From Orbaceae bacterium ESL0727 (lineage in GTDB: Bacteria > Pseudomonadota > Gammaproteobacteria > Enterobacterales > Orbaceae), in the NCBI GenBank assembly GCA_029433345.1, contig JAQTHY010000001.1:1426001-1490000 (forward strand): a DNA stretch of 64,000 nucleotides, given 5' to 3'. The notes under the pieces were generated by a model. That model did not search any database. It was not told where the DNA came from and saw only the letters and a program-made list of their open reading frames with translations. The first letter of the stretch is position 1. Each line of letters begins with the position of its first letter. This document shows positions 50,310-59,469 of the stretch, piece after piece. The translations under genes were made by a program, and so were the position numbers.

Positions 50310-51521
50310 ATGAATCCTATGACTGAACACTTTTCTGACGATATTTATCAACAACAATTGGCTGAAAAAACGGACCGCTTAGCCCAACTACTGGCGGAAT
50401 TTCGACGACCTCGCTGTGGGCTTACCGCATCCGAATTAACAGAATCCGAATTAACAAAACCCAACTTATCAGAACATCAGTTATCAACACATCCGCTACC
50501 GGAACAGCTGTTCCCCGAGCTTAAGGTGTACCCGTCGCCGATTAGCCATTATCGGATGCGCGCTGAGTTTCGTGTTTGGCATAATGGGGATGATCTCTAT
50601 CATGTGATGTATGATAAACAGAACAAACGCCGTGTTAGAGTTGATCACTTTCCGATTGCCTCTCAGCTGATCAATCAAGCGATGCAAGCGGTTATTCCGC
50701 TGATCCAATATAATCCGCTGTTGCGAGATTTGCTGTTTCAGATTGATTATCTGTCGACATTAAGTGGACAAATATTGGTCACCTTGCTTTATCATAAAAA
50801 GTTAGATGATAATTGGTATGCCGCCGCGCGTGAATTAAAACAGCAATTGCAAGCACAAGGGATGCAACTGAATTTGGTTGGGCGCGCGACTAATCAAAAG
50901 ATTGCTGTTGATGCCGATTATGTCGATGAACTGTTGCCTATCCATGGCAAAAAACTGATTTATCGGCAAATAGAAAATAGTTTTACCCAACCTAATGCCG
51001 AAATTAATATCGCGATGTTGACTTGGGCGCTTGACGCGACACAAGGTTTGTCGGGGGATTTATTGGAATTTTATTGCGGCAATGGTAATTTTTCGATTGC
51101 CTTAGCACAAAATTTTCGCCGCGTGCTGGCGACAGAAGTGGCGAAAACGTCGGTGGCGGTCGCGCAACATAATATCCAAGCAAATCAGATTGAGAATCTC
51201 AACATTATTCGCCTGTCTGCCGAGGAATTTACGATGGCGTTAAATAAAGAGCGACAATTTAAGCGCTTGAAAGGCATTAATCTGGATGATTATGAGTGCG
51301 ACACGGTTTTAGTGGATCCGCCGCGAGGAGGATTAGATCTGGCAACGCTTGAGCATCTAAAACGTTATTCGACGATTATTTATATTTCTTGTAATCCCAT
51401 CACGCTCAAAGAAAATTTACAGCTGTTATGTCAAACACATTATCTGGATAAATTAGCATTATTTGATCAATTCCCTTATACGCCACATATTGAGACCGGG
51501 GTGGTGTTAAAGAAATTTTAA
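50310..51521 (+). CDS. trmA: tRNA (uracil-54-C5)-methyltransferase
   Basis: 403 aa; makes m5U54 in the T-loop and also acts on tmRNA. SAM motif [24 protein letters not shown], nucleophile Cys in [10 protein letters not shown] and catalytic Glu in HIETGVVL are present. It exceeds E. coli TrmA (366) by about 37 residues, mostly a repetitive insert near residues 38-68 ([20 protein letters not shown]-type). The start may be ATG 50310 or 50319 (MTEHFSDD); the latter fits the family better. Confidence 0.95.
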   Translation: MNPMTEHFSDDIYQQQLAEKTDRLAQLLAEFRRPRCGLTASELTESELTKPNLSEHQLSTHPLPEQLFPELKVYPSPISHYRMRAEFRVWHNGDDLYHVMYDKQNKRRVRVDHFPIASQLINQAMQAVIPLIQYNPLLRDLLFQIDYLSTLSGQILVTLLYHKKLDDNWYAAARELKQQLQAQGMQLNLVGRATNQKIAVDADYVDELLPIHGKKLIYRQIENSFTQPNAEINIAMLTWALDATQGLSGDLLEFYCGNGNFSIALAQNFRRVLATEVAKTSVAVAQHNIQANQIENLNIIRLSAEEFTMALNKERQFKRLKGINLDDYECDTVLVDPPRGGLDLATLEHLKRYSTIIYISCNPITLKENLQLLCQTHYLDKLALFDQFPYTPHIETGVVLKKF

Positions 51522-51635
51522 CGCTATGTGTCGATTAATTTAATTGATTGAGGAGGATGTCTCCAAATAATTCTCCTATCTAAAAAAAGATATTTTTGTT
51601 AGTATAGCGCCAATCTGAGGTGGCTTATTTTAGGC

Positions 51636-51740
51636 AAAAAAAACCCTAGAAACTAGGGCTGCATAGATTGCAAAGAATGGATGAAAGGAAATAAAACAAT
51701 AAAACGATGAAACAATCTATCTAGTCTCACGAATTATTGC
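51636..51740 (-). ncRNA. Candidate small RNA, divergent from cusRS
   Basis: On the minus strand an extended -10 TGTTATAGT (51755-51747) is followed about 105 nt later by a compact intrinsic terminator (CCCTAG/CTAGGG, 3-nt loop, eight U at 51643-51636). No open frame of note lies between, and no minus-strand gene upstream needs this terminator. The 5' end can fold (CACG/CGTG) and the body is U-rich, as in Hfq-dependent sRNAs. No -35 is evident. Confidence 0.45.
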
Positions 51741-51783
51741 GTGACTACTATAACAGATAGAATCAAACATGTGTATGACAATT

Positions 51784-51803
51784 AAATGACAAAAAAGTCA
51801 TAT
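51784..51803. promoter_or_regulatory. CusR-box-like operator
   Basis: AAATGACAAAAAAGTCATAT contains ATGAC (51786-51790) and GTCAT (51797-51801) in inverted orientation, close to the E. coli copper box AAAATGACAANNTTGTCATTTT. A further ATGACAATT lies just upstream at 51775. It sits about 90 nt before the cusR ATG and about 45-60 nt upstream of the divergent sRNA start, so it could control both. Confidence 0.6.
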
Positions 51804-51893
51804 ATTTATCATGATTGAATTTTTGTTTATCATTTATGCTAGTACAAGTTATGAGAATAATAAGTACTAAAATAACATAGGAAAATATGCAAG

Positions 51894-52580
51894 ATGAAGC
51901 TATTAGTTGTTGAAGATGAGCTCAAAACTGGGGAGTATCTTCGCCAAGGTTTAGTTGAATCCGGTTTTATTGTTGACCTTATTGAAAATGGGCTAGATGG
52001 TTACCATCGTGCGATGACAGAAGATTATGATTTAATCATTTTAGATGTTATGCTCCCTGACATTAGTGGTTGGAAGATTTTGCAATCATTGCGTAACGCG
52101 GGTAAAGAGACACAAATCATGCTGCTAACAGCAATGGGTAATGTAGACGATAAAGTCAAAGGACTTAATTTAGGCGCAGATGATTATCTGGTCAAACCTT
52201 TTTCGTTTGCTGAATTGTTAGCACGCGTCAAATCACTCTTAAGACGAAATGTTCCGCAAGTGAATAATAATCAATTAAGTATTGCCGATCTGGTGATGGA
52301 TTTACCGAAACGGACCGTCCACCGTTCAGGTAAACGTATTGATCTAACCAATAAAGAATTCTTATTATTAGAATATTTTTTACGCTATCCAGGGGAAGTA
52401 TTGCCGCGATCGTTAATCGCTTCGCAGGTGTGGGATATGAATTTTGATAGTGATACCAATGTGATTGATGTTGCTATTCGGCGTTTACGTAATAAAATTG
52501 ATGCCACATTCGATCCTAAATTAATTCATACTGTGCGTGGTATGGGATATAAATTAGATGTTTTAGATGAAGCGAAATAG
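51894..52580 (+). CDS. cusR: CusR-like response regulator (OmpR family)
   Basis: A 228-aa regulator: receiver domain with D51 (IILDVMLPD), D9-E10 pocket and K102-type lysine (DDYLVKPF), then a winged-helix effector domain ([45 protein letters not shown]). That stretch is nearly identical to E. coli CusR. The related HprR and PcoR/CopR are alternatives. It is followed directly by the sensor gene. No cusCFBA efflux genes are in the window, so the regulon lies elsewhere. Confidence 0.88.
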   Translation: MKLLVVEDELKTGEYLRQGLVESGFIVDLIENGLDGYHRAMTEDYDLIILDVMLPDISGWKILQSLRNAGKETQIMLLTAMGNVDDKVKGLNLGADDYLVKPFSFAELLARVKSLLRRNVPQVNNNQLSIADLVMDLPKRTVHRSGKRIDLTNKEFLLLEYFLRYPGEVLPRSLIASQVWDMNFDSDTNVIDVAIRRLRNKIDATFDPKLIHTVRGMGYKLDVLDEAK

Positions 52581-53987
52581 ATGAAACAAAGTAAACGTTT
52601 TTTGATTCGTTTTCCAATTGTCGTTTGTTTATTAACGTGTGGTTTACTCTACTCGCTGAGTCATTTTATTGAGCAATCATTCGAGAAATTTTCTATTCAG
52701 CAAAATGTCAATGAACTTAATTTAGTGATTAATTCGATTGAAAGTGAACTTTCCTATTTTTATCTAATCGACAATCATAATGAATTTATCCAAAATTTAT
52801 TGCTGATTTTAGCGGGTCATCAACGATTATTTGTCTATATTATTGATGATTCTGGCAAAGTGATTTATCGAACTCGCGGCCCTAATCTTGCCATCGCGCA
52901 ATCACAAATTGACTTCGACCGTCTGGTTCGCGAACATTCGACCATGACGTGGAATATGGATAGATTTTCTTATCGTCTGGCTGCATCAAAGTTGAAAATC
53001 GATAGTAATCGTGAATTTACTACAATTGTGGCGGTGAATCGTGATTTGCAGTTGGAATTAACCAAACGTCTGCATGATGGCTTGCGGTTACTGATTGTTA
53101 TCTCGTGTATTACAGCATTAATTGCGACCTTAATTACGATCTATTTTACCCAAAAACCGATTAATCTATTGATTCGCAAAATTGAAAAGATCAACTGGAA
53201 GAATCTCAATACACGTATTCCCACTTCTGCCGTACCGCCTAAATATGTCTGTTTGGTCGAAGCCTTTAATGATATGCTCCATCGAATGGAAGACGTTTTT
53301 CATCGGCAACATAATTTTACCGCCGATATTGCTCATGAAATGCGTACGCCTATTACTAATTTGAGTACACAAACCGAAATTGCGTTAAATAGCGCCCGCA
53401 CGACCGATGAATATCGGGAAATTTTATATTCTAATTTAGAAGAATATGCGCGCTTGTCGCAAATGATTTCGGATATGTTATTTTTGGCGCAAGCGGATAA
53501 TAAACAGTTAATACCGAGCTTGATTGATATTGATTTAAGTAAATTGATGCTGGATTTAATGGATTATTTTGAGCCATTAATTGATGAAAAGCAGCTCTCT
53601 ATTGTATTAGAAGGCCATTGCTGTTCTATTCAAGGTGATAAAAATATGCTTTCGCGGGCAATCAGTAATCTTTTATCCAATGCGATTCGCCACTCTCCTG
53701 AAAATAGCCAAATTACCATCGCGTTAAGCCAACTTGATAATCATAATGTGCAGATTATGATCTCTAATTTAGGTGAAAAAGTTGAGGCGAAACATTTAGA
53801 ACATCTTTTTGATCGCTTCTATCGTGTTGATGAATCAAGGCAGCGTAATGGTTCTGCAGGCGCCGGTATTGGCTTGGCAATTGTTAAATCAATTATCGAA
53901 GCGCATCAAGGGATTATTTTTGTCGAATCCGATGAGAAGAATACCCGTTTTATTATTGAGTTACCGGTCGAGATGTCGCCTCAGTAA
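52581..53987 (+). CDS. cusS: CusS-like sensor histidine kinase
   Basis: A 468-aa inner-membrane kinase. It has membrane helices at about 9-27 and 170-190 flanking a periplasmic sensor domain of about 140 residues, then HAMP, then the dimerisation/phosphoacceptor helix with H252 (DIAHEMRTPITNL). The ATP domain has N box LLSNAIRHSP, G boxes GAGIGLAIVKSI, and F box HLFDRFYRVDESR. The start codon abuts the regulator stop. The sensor domain shows few Cys/His, so copper or silver as the ligand is assumed from the regulator. Confidence 0.88.
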   Translation: MKQSKRFLIRFPIVVCLLTCGLLYSLSHFIEQSFEKFSIQQNVNELNLVINSIESELSYFYLIDNHNEFIQNLLLILAGHQRLFVYIIDDSGKVIYRTRGPNLAIAQSQIDFDRLVREHSTMTWNMDRFSYRLAASKLKIDSNREFTTIVAVNRDLQLELTKRLHDGLRLLIVISCITALIATLITIYFTQKPINLLIRKIEKINWKNLNTRIPTSAVPPKYVCLVEAFNDMLHRMEDVFHRQHNFTADIAHEMRTPITNLSTQTEIALNSARTTDEYREILYSNLEEYARLSQMISDMLFLAQADNKQLIPSLIDIDLSKLMLDLMDYFEPLIDEKQLSIVLEGHCCSIQGDKNMLSRAISNLLSNAIRHSPENSQITIALSQLDNHNVQIMISNLGEKVEAKHLEHLFDRFYRVDESRQRNGSAGAGIGLAIVKSIIEAHQGIIFVESDEKNTRFIIELPVEMSPQ

Positions 53988-54010
53988 TAATTCCCTTATT
54001 TAGGCGCCGG

Positions 54011-54976
54011 TTATGCCAGTAACGGATGCAGTTTGGTATAGACTTGCGCGGCCGTAATGGTCTGCATATTTTTGTCGGGTGAGATGATGCTGTATTGATT
54101 CTTGCCATACCCACCGATCAATTTTGGATCGGTCTGACCAAATAAAGTGATATTCGGACGATCCAGTGCAGCGGCTAAATGGCTGAGCCCAGTATCGACC
54201 GATACCACAACTTGACTGCCGGCAATGATTGTCGCCACCTCGGATAAGGATAACTTCGGTAATACCTCAACATGAGGGAATCCTTTAGCTAATCGTAATG
54301 CTCGCTCATATTCGTGCGGGGCACCCCATGGCAATTTTATGGTGAGGCCGGTTGGCGCCATTAACGAGATTAATTCCCGCCATGCGGATTCGGTCCAATG
54401 TTTGTCGGCGCGCGTGGTGGCATGGAGAAAAACCAAATAGGGCGGATTATCCTCGGGTAAATGTGCTAAAAAGTGGCGCGCAATGGCATAGTCGCCGGTA
54501 GTGTTGGGTTGCGTATAATGTAATGATTTAGCAAACAGCATGCGCACGCGTTCAATTGCGTGCAGTTCTTTGGGCACGCTATGTTTGATATCATAGAACC
54601 AGCTAGCAATGGGCTCTTTGATACTTTTGCGATCAAAGCCGTGTTTTATCCCGTACGCTTTGCGGGTAATCAAAAAAGCACTTTTAATCAAGCCTTGTGC
54701 ATCGATGATGGCGTCATATTTTTCTTGCTGCAATGTCTGGATAAACTGTTGCCGTTCTTGCCGAGTGGGTGCGGCGAACCAGCTTTTTCGCCAGCGCCGA
54801 ATCGCCACCGGAATTACGCGCTGAACAGCAAAATGCCAGCTGGGGATTTGGGCGAAATTTTCTTCTACCACCCAATCGAAGGTGAGATTAGATAGATACG
54901 TTGCTGCATCGGTTAATGCGGGTAAGGTATGGAGCACATCCCCCATCGACGAAGTTTTAACAACCAGTACATGCAT
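54011..54976 (-). CDS. waaC: LPS heptosyltransferase I
   Basis: A 321-aa GT9 enzyme adding the first L,D-heptose to Kdo2-lipid A. It has the N-terminal VVKTSSMGDVLHTLPAL, central D-A-Q-G-L-I-K-S, and the ADP-heptose site GSQVVVSVDTGLSHLAAALDRPNITLFG. Last gene of hldD-waaF-waaC, 39 nt after waaF. Converges on cusS. Confidence 0.95.
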   Translation of the reverse strand: MHVLVVKTSSMGDVLHTLPALTDAATYLSNLTFDWVVEENFAQIPSWHFAVQRVIPVAIRRWRKSWFAAPTRQERQQFIQTLQQEKYDAIIDAQGLIKSAFLITRKAYGIKHGFDRKSIKEPIASWFYDIKHSVPKELHAIERVRMLFAKSLHYTQPNTTGDYAIARHFLAHLPEDNPPYLVFLHATTRADKHWTESAWRELISLMAPTGLTIKLPWGAPHEYERALRLAKGFPHVEVLPKLSLSEVATIIAGSQVVVSVDTGLSHLAAALDRPNITLFGQTDPKLIGGYGKNQYSIISPDKNMQTITAAQVYTKLHPLLA

Positions 54977-55015
54977 CTGTTATTTGTCCTTTCATTCTCG
55001 TGTAAGGGGTATCTC

Positions 55016-56071
55016 TCAGCTAGGCTTATCTGCATTTAGCTGCGGTAATAAATTGGTTAACATGGTAAATACTTGATTCGGATCGATATCAATTAAACTT
55101 TGATGATAACCCTGCTCGCCATCCCCTTTGCGGATTCGGTGATAACCAGTGATTAGACGGATCACTTTGGCGTGCTGTGATAATGGCGGCGTAAAATCGG
55201 GGCTGCTAGGGCCATACAGGGCCACCAGTGGACGATCGAGGGCGGCGGCCACATGCATAAGCCCGGAATCATTAGTGACAATCGCCAAGCACGCGGCAAT
55301 TAAGCAGATCGCTTGCTCTAATTGCGTGCGTCCAGCTAAGTTAATACAGTGTTGCGGTAACGTCATTTGACGTTTTATTTGCTCACCGACTGGCTGATCT
55401 TTGGCTGAGCCAAATAGCAAAATGGTGGCATTTTGGCTGGCCAATTTATCTGCCAAGGCGGCGTAATGGTAATCGGGCCAACGTTTAGCGGGACCAAATT
55501 CGGCGCCCGGGCAAAAACCAATCAATAGTTGACCGTTATGGGGAATCTGAAAAGCGGCTAATGCAGCTTGAATTTCAGCCTCAGTCACCTGTAATTTCGG
55601 GTAGAGCAGCGGTTTGGGTAAATCGGCTGCACAGTGAATCTGATCTTTCGGATAGGCGAGGGCAACATAACGCTCGACCATCAATGGGAATAGCGGTTTA
55701 TTCAGTTTTCGCCGATCATTTAATAGTCCATAACGCATTTCACCTTGCCAACCGGTTCGCTTCGGAATCTTCGCGAAAAAAGGAATCAGTGCAGATTTAA
55801 ATGAATTGGGTAGGACGATAGCCTGATCATAGTGATTAGCCCGTAATGCTTTGCCCAGTTGATAACGTTTAGCTAAGGCCAATTCACCATGTTTTAATGG
55901 CATCGGAATGGCACGATTGACTTCCGGCATTTTATTTAACAGCGCACGGCACCATTCGGGCGCCATGACATCGATCTGACAGGTCGGGTTACGCTGCTTT
56001 AAGGTGCGATATAGGCTTTGCGACATCATCATATCGCCCACCCAAGATGGGCCAATAACAAGTATTTTCAA
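55016..56071 (-). CDS. waaF: LPS heptosyltransferase II
   Basis: A 351-aa GT9 enzyme adding the second heptose. MKILVIGPSWVGDMMMSQSLYRTLK and PGAEFGPAKRWPDYHYAALA are diagnostic, as is ATNDSGLMHVAAALDRPLVALYG-type C-terminal region. Middle gene of the inner-core operon. A short stretch of degenerate TTGATTGAT-type repeats (56088-56148) separates it from hldD. Confidence 0.96.
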   Translation of the reverse strand: MKILVIGPSWVGDMMMSQSLYRTLKQRNPTCQIDVMAPEWCRALLNKMPEVNRAIPMPLKHGELALAKRYQLGKALRANHYDQAIVLPNSFKSALIPFFAKIPKRTGWQGEMRYGLLNDRRKLNKPLFPLMVERYVALAYPKDQIHCAADLPKPLLYPKLQVTEAEIQAALAAFQIPHNGQLLIGFCPGAEFGPAKRWPDYHYAALADKLASQNATILLFGSAKDQPVGEQIKRQMTLPQHCINLAGRTQLEQAICLIAACLAIVTNDSGLMHVAAALDRPLVALYGPSSPDFTPPLSQHAKVIRLITGYHRIRKGDGEQGYHQSLIDIDPNQVFTMLTNLLPQLNADKPS

Positions 56072-56129
56072 AATGTGACCTTTTGGCTACTGATTGATTT
56101 GTTGATTGTGTTATTGATTCCTGATTGAT

Positions 56130-57065
56130 TTACTGATTGGTTGGTTGATTAAGCCATTTCATATAGTCAGTGGTGCCTTCGGTAACGCTTTTAAATTTAA
56201 TCGGACAACCAGTGGCTCTAAATTTGGTTAGATCAGCTTGGGTAAAGGTTTGATAACGACCTTTAAGGTGATCAGGAAACGGAATATAGTCGATTTCGCT
56301 TTTATGATGGTATTTGAGCACCGCATCGGCTACGGTTTGGAACGATTCTGCGTGACCTGTGCCGCAGTTAAAAATGCCAGAGATGCCGTGCTGCCAAAAC
56401 CATAAATTAACAGCGACCACGTCATCAACATAGATAAAATCGCGTTTAAAATTGTCGCTGCCCATAAATAATTTCGGTTTTTCGCCTTTAATGATTGCCT
56501 GGTTAAGATGAAACGCAACGCTGGCCATGCTGCCTTTATGGGATTCACGTGGGCCGTAAACATTAAAATAACGGAAGCCACAGACGGGTGATGTTGCTTC
56601 GGGTAACAGGTTGCGGACATATTCATCAAATAAAAATTTAGAATAACCATACACATTGAGGGGTTTTTCGTATTGGCGTTCCTCAATAAAATGGTCGCTA
56701 CGGCCACCATAGGTTGCTGCCGAAGATGCATAGAGGAAGGGGATTTTTAACTCTAAGCAGTAATGGAGCAAATCTTTAGAATAATCATAATTATTTTCTA
56801 ACATAAATTTGCCATTCCATTCGGTTGTGGATGAACAGGCGCCTTGGTGGAAGATGACTTCGATATCTAAATTTTCGCCTGATAAAATGGCGGCAATAAA
56901 CTCATCCTTATCCATATAATCAGCAATAGTTAAATCAACCAAGTTGGCAAATTTTGTGCCATCGGTTAAATCATCAACTGCTAAAATATTGTTATATCCT
57001 TGATTATTTAGGCCTTTAATAATATTACTGCCAATAAAACCTGCTGCACCGGTTACGACGATCAT
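56130..57065 (-). CDS. hldD: ADP-L-glycero-D-manno-heptose-6-epimerase
   Basis: A 311-aa NADP-dependent SDR epimerase making ADP-L,D-heptose for WaaC/WaaF. Rossmann motif GAAGFIGSN at residue 6, substrate motif [12 protein letters not shown], and active-site Y-x3-K in [14 protein letters not shown] are intact, followed by [15 protein letters not shown]. First gene of the operon. Confidence 0.97.
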   Translation of the reverse strand: MIVVTGAAGFIGSNIIKGLNNQGYNNILAVDDLTDGTKFANLVDLTIADYMDKDEFIAAILSGENLDIEVIFHQGACSSTTEWNGKFMLENNYDYSKDLLHYCLELKIPFLYASSAATYGGRSDHFIEERQYEKPLNVYGYSKFLFDEYVRNLLPEATSPVCGFRYFNVYGPRESHKGSMASVAFHLNQAIIKGEKPKLFMGSDNFKRDFIYVDDVVAVNLWFWQHGISGIFNCGTGHAESFQTVADAVLKYHHKSEIDYIPFPDHLKGRYQTFTQADLTKFRATGCPIKFKSVTEGTTDYMKWLNQPTNQ

Positions 57066-57217
57066 AATCTGTTCCTTTTACTCACAAAATGATGCGTCTA
57101 TCATACCGTTTTATGATGAAATTTTCGAGTGATGATTTGTCTCTGGATGGAGACAACAGAGTGGCAAATAATTAGTAGAACCATGAAAGGGATGTGGGTT
57201 AAGCAGATGTTCATATC

Positions 57218-57247
57218 TTTCAGAACTGCTACCCATTTCAATCAGTT
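57218..57247 (+). repeat. Dispersed intergenic repeat, copy E
   Basis: 30 nt identical to 34573-34602, starting TTTCAGAACTGCTACCC. It lies between plsC and hldD. Confidence 0.8.
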
Positions 57248-57265
57248 GGGGCGGAATAGAGGATG

Positions 57266-57300
57266 ATCCCAAACATAACGCGTGCGTTACCATTTGGGAT
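57266..57300. terminator. Nested hairpin downstream of plsC
   Basis: ATCCCAAA (57266-57273) with TTTGGGAT (57293-57300) encloses AACGC (57277-57281) with GCGTT (57284-57288). It lies 12 nt past the plsC stop and could terminate plsC leftward, although no long T tract follows. Confidence 0.5.
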
Positions 57301-57311
57301 AAAGAACGTGG

Positions 57312-58061
57312 CTAATTGGCTGACTGTTTATCTAAGGCGCGGGCTTCTTGATCAAGTTCGGCAATTTTGTTTGCCATTAGGTCATAACATTGTTGCATTA
57401 ATGCGTGTGTATCTTCTTTATTAAGATTTTTGGTTTCAATCGGTTCGAGCATTTCGACAATAAGATGGCCATTATTCCATTTATTTAAATGAATATTGTT
57501 AGTATTTGAGACACAAATTGGCACGATAGGAACACCTGCAGCAATAGCGGCTTTGAAGGCACCGGTTTTAAACGGCAATAAACCGCGGCCATGGCTACGG
57601 GTCCCTTCGGGGAACATCCAGATAGAGATATGGCGAGTTTTGATTTCATCCACCACTTGCGCGATGGTGTTGCGTGCTTTCGCTTTATTTTGGCGATCGA
57701 TTAAAATATTGCCAGTGAGATAATACAAAATACCAAAAAAGGGAATCCAGACCAGACTTTTTTTGCCGACTGTGACGGTATTAGGTTGCACAATTTTGGC
57801 GGCCACAATCATGTCGTAATTATTTTGATGATTAGCGATAAAGACGCAGCTCCCCACGTTTTTGATATTGGGGTATGCACGGGTCGTCACTTTCACACCC
57901 AAGGGCGGGGCTAAAAAGTAACAAAATAGATGGGCAAAGCGCGCCACGTTTTTCGGATTTCGCGGATTAAATAGGCAAAATAATGAGCCGAATACACAGA
58001 TTAAGATGCCTACCGTAAAAACGATAATAGCACGTAAAATAAGAATCATAATTGACCTCAC
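57312..58061 (-). CDS. plsC: 1-acyl-sn-glycerol-3-phosphate acyltransferase
   Basis: A 249-aa membrane acyltransferase forming phosphatidic acid. It has an N-terminal membrane helix (about 5-28), catalytic N-H-x4-D in ANHQNNYDM, and the glycerol-phosphate site FPEGTRSHGRGLLPFKTGAF followed by VPIVPICV. Monocistronic. Confidence 0.95.
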   Translation of the reverse strand: MRSIMILILRAIIVFTVGILICVFGSLFCLFNPRNPKNVARFAHLFCYFLAPPLGVKVTTRAYPNIKNVGSCVFIANHQNNYDMIVAAKIVQPNTVTVGKKSLVWIPFFGILYYLTGNILIDRQNKAKARNTIAQVVDEIKTRHISIWMFPEGTRSHGRGLLPFKTGAFKAAIAAGVPIVPICVSNTNNIHLNKWNNGHLIVEMLEPIETKNLNKEDTHALMQQCYDLMANKIAELDQEARALDKQSAN

Positions 58062-58125
58062 TAAATGGATTTAGCGTATTATATACTTTTTACCCTGCAA
58101 GGTGGTGATTTTATATTGACGTCCC

Positions 58126-58258
58126 CCTGTGTTGGCAAAATCTGAGCTGGAAATATGAATTGGAATATAGAACAGAAATCTGCACTGAAAATATAAAACA
58201 GAAATCTGAATTGAGAATCTGCACTGGAAATCTGAACTGGAGATATAGCTCAGAACAT
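58126..58258. repeat. Degenerate 12-14 bp repeats upstream of mnmD
   Basis: About nine imperfect copies of AAATCTGAACTGGA-like units lie between plsC and mnmD. Any frames through the region are by-products of the repeat. Confidence 0.65.
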
Positions 58259-58304
58259 GTAGAGCTGACTTAACCCTTAAATGACCTGTAAGAGATGTAA
58301 AAAG

Positions 58305-59204
58305 ATGGACTCGACTATTGTTTGGGATGAATCTGCTGGCGATAAAACGCCACGATCGCGTTATTTTGATGATGTCTATTTTAATAGTGATGGTGCTATT
58401 GCGGAAACAATATATGTGTTTATTGAGGGTAATCAACTGCTCAAACGCTTTATTGCGCACCCCCGCGATACTTTTGTGGTGGCCGAGACCGGATTTGGGT
58501 CGGGACTGAATTTTTTGCTGTTATGGCAAACATTTCGACATTTTAAGCGCCATTATCCCCAGCATAAATTACAGAAATTGCAGTTTTACAGTGTCGAAAA
58601 GTATCCGCTTTCAACACAAGAGATGGGTGAGATTTATGCACAACTTCACCACTGGCAAGTGACTCATCAACCGCGTTTACTGCAAGCGGCAAGGGATCAA
58701 TCCACAATGTTGCAATCAATAATGTCGCCGCCAACAGTCATCCAACCCACCTTATCTCAACAAGCAATCACGCCGCAATCGATCACACCACAACCGATCT
58801 TGTCTGATTATGTTGATGTTGATGATGATGATGAATTGATGTTATTGGCCAATCAGTTGCAGCAACATTGGGGAGCAGCATGCTATCAATTTGACAATGT
58901 CGAGGCGAAAATTTTAGTTGCTGATGTTGTCGATTTCCCTGCTTTTTTGGCTGAAAATTTAGCGCAATCTGGACTTGGGGTCGATGCGTGGTTTTTTGAC
59001 GGTTTTTCACCACAAAAAAATCCGGCTATGTGGTCAGCTGAACTTTTTGCAAACTGCTATCACTTAACGCAACCCCAAGGGACTTTTGCGACCTTTACCG
59101 CGGCCGGGTTTGTGCGTCGGAATTTGCAACATGCCGGTTTTTGTGTCAATAAACGCAAAGGCTATGGGGTAAAACGGGAAATGTTAGTCGGCATAAAAGC
59201 CTAA
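58305..59204 (+). CDS. mnmD: tRNA mnm5s2U methyltransferase, stand-alone MnmC1 domain (MnmD)
   Basis: 299 aa from ATG 58305 (MDSTIVWDESAG). It matches the methyltransferase half of E. coli MnmC: PRSRYFDDVYFNSDGAIAETIYVF, SAM motif VAETGFGSGLNFLLLW, WFFDGFSPQKNPAMW and TFTAAGFVRRNLQHAGF. The FAD-dependent MnmC2 half is missing: the frame ends at REMLVGIKA where E. coli continues. It carries an in-frame insert near residues 135-175 (QSIMSPPTVIQPTLSQQAIT-type plus an Asp run). It makes the final methylation in the wobble-uridine pathway. Confidence 0.9.
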   Translation: MDSTIVWDESAGDKTPRSRYFDDVYFNSDGAIAETIYVFIEGNQLLKRFIAHPRDTFVVAETGFGSGLNFLLLWQTFRHFKRHYPQHKLQKLQFYSVEKYPLSTQEMGEIYAQLHHWQVTHQPRLLQAARDQSTMLQSIMSPPTVIQPTLSQQAITPQSITPQPILSDYVDVDDDDELMLLANQLQQHWGAACYQFDNVEAKILVADVVDFPAFLAENLAQSGLGVDAWFFDGFSPQKNPAMWSAELFANCYHLTQPQGTFATFTAAGFVRRNLQHAGFCVNKRKGYGVKREMLVGIKA

Positions 59205-59225
59205 GTGTAACTTTTTTATTTTGAT

Positions 59226-59255
59226 GTTTCAGAGTTTATATACGTTTATGTCAAA
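59226..59255 (-). repeat. Dispersed intergenic repeat, copy C
   Basis: On the minus strand it starts TTTGACATAAACG and ends CTCTGAAAC, matching 4993-5022 and 40892-40921 apart from the middle. It lies 22 nt after the mnmD stop. The following gap (to 59469) ends in CATTAACGACAGTTCT-type degenerate repeats and holds no gene. Confidence 0.7.
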
Positions 59256-59469
59256 TTTATTTAGGAAATACCATTGAGTCAATCAGACAGCTTTTGTTTT
59301 TAAGCAAATAGTTTTCAATCAAACAGGTGCGCGGCTAAATTTGCCTACACACTGTTTGCTGTTGTTTTAAAAGAAAAAAAGTCTAGCTGACTAACACGTT
59401 GCTTAGCTACCATTCTCATTAACTACAGTTTTCATTAACGACAGTTCTCATTAACGATAGTCTCATTAG

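Larger units (their letters stand above)
51522..51893. other. Regulatory region upstream of cusRS
   Basis: 372 nt without a coding gene. It holds a leftward terminator and promoter defining a candidate sRNA (51636-51740), a CusR-box-like operator (51784-51803) and a possible rightward promoter TTGAAT (51815-51820) with TATGCT (51836-51841), spacing 15. Confidence 0.5.

Noticed and set aside
58071-58460. 129-aa minus-strand frame between plsC and mnmD
   Set aside because: Its middle is a translation of the degenerate intergenic repeats and its 3' part overlaps the well-supported mnmD start.
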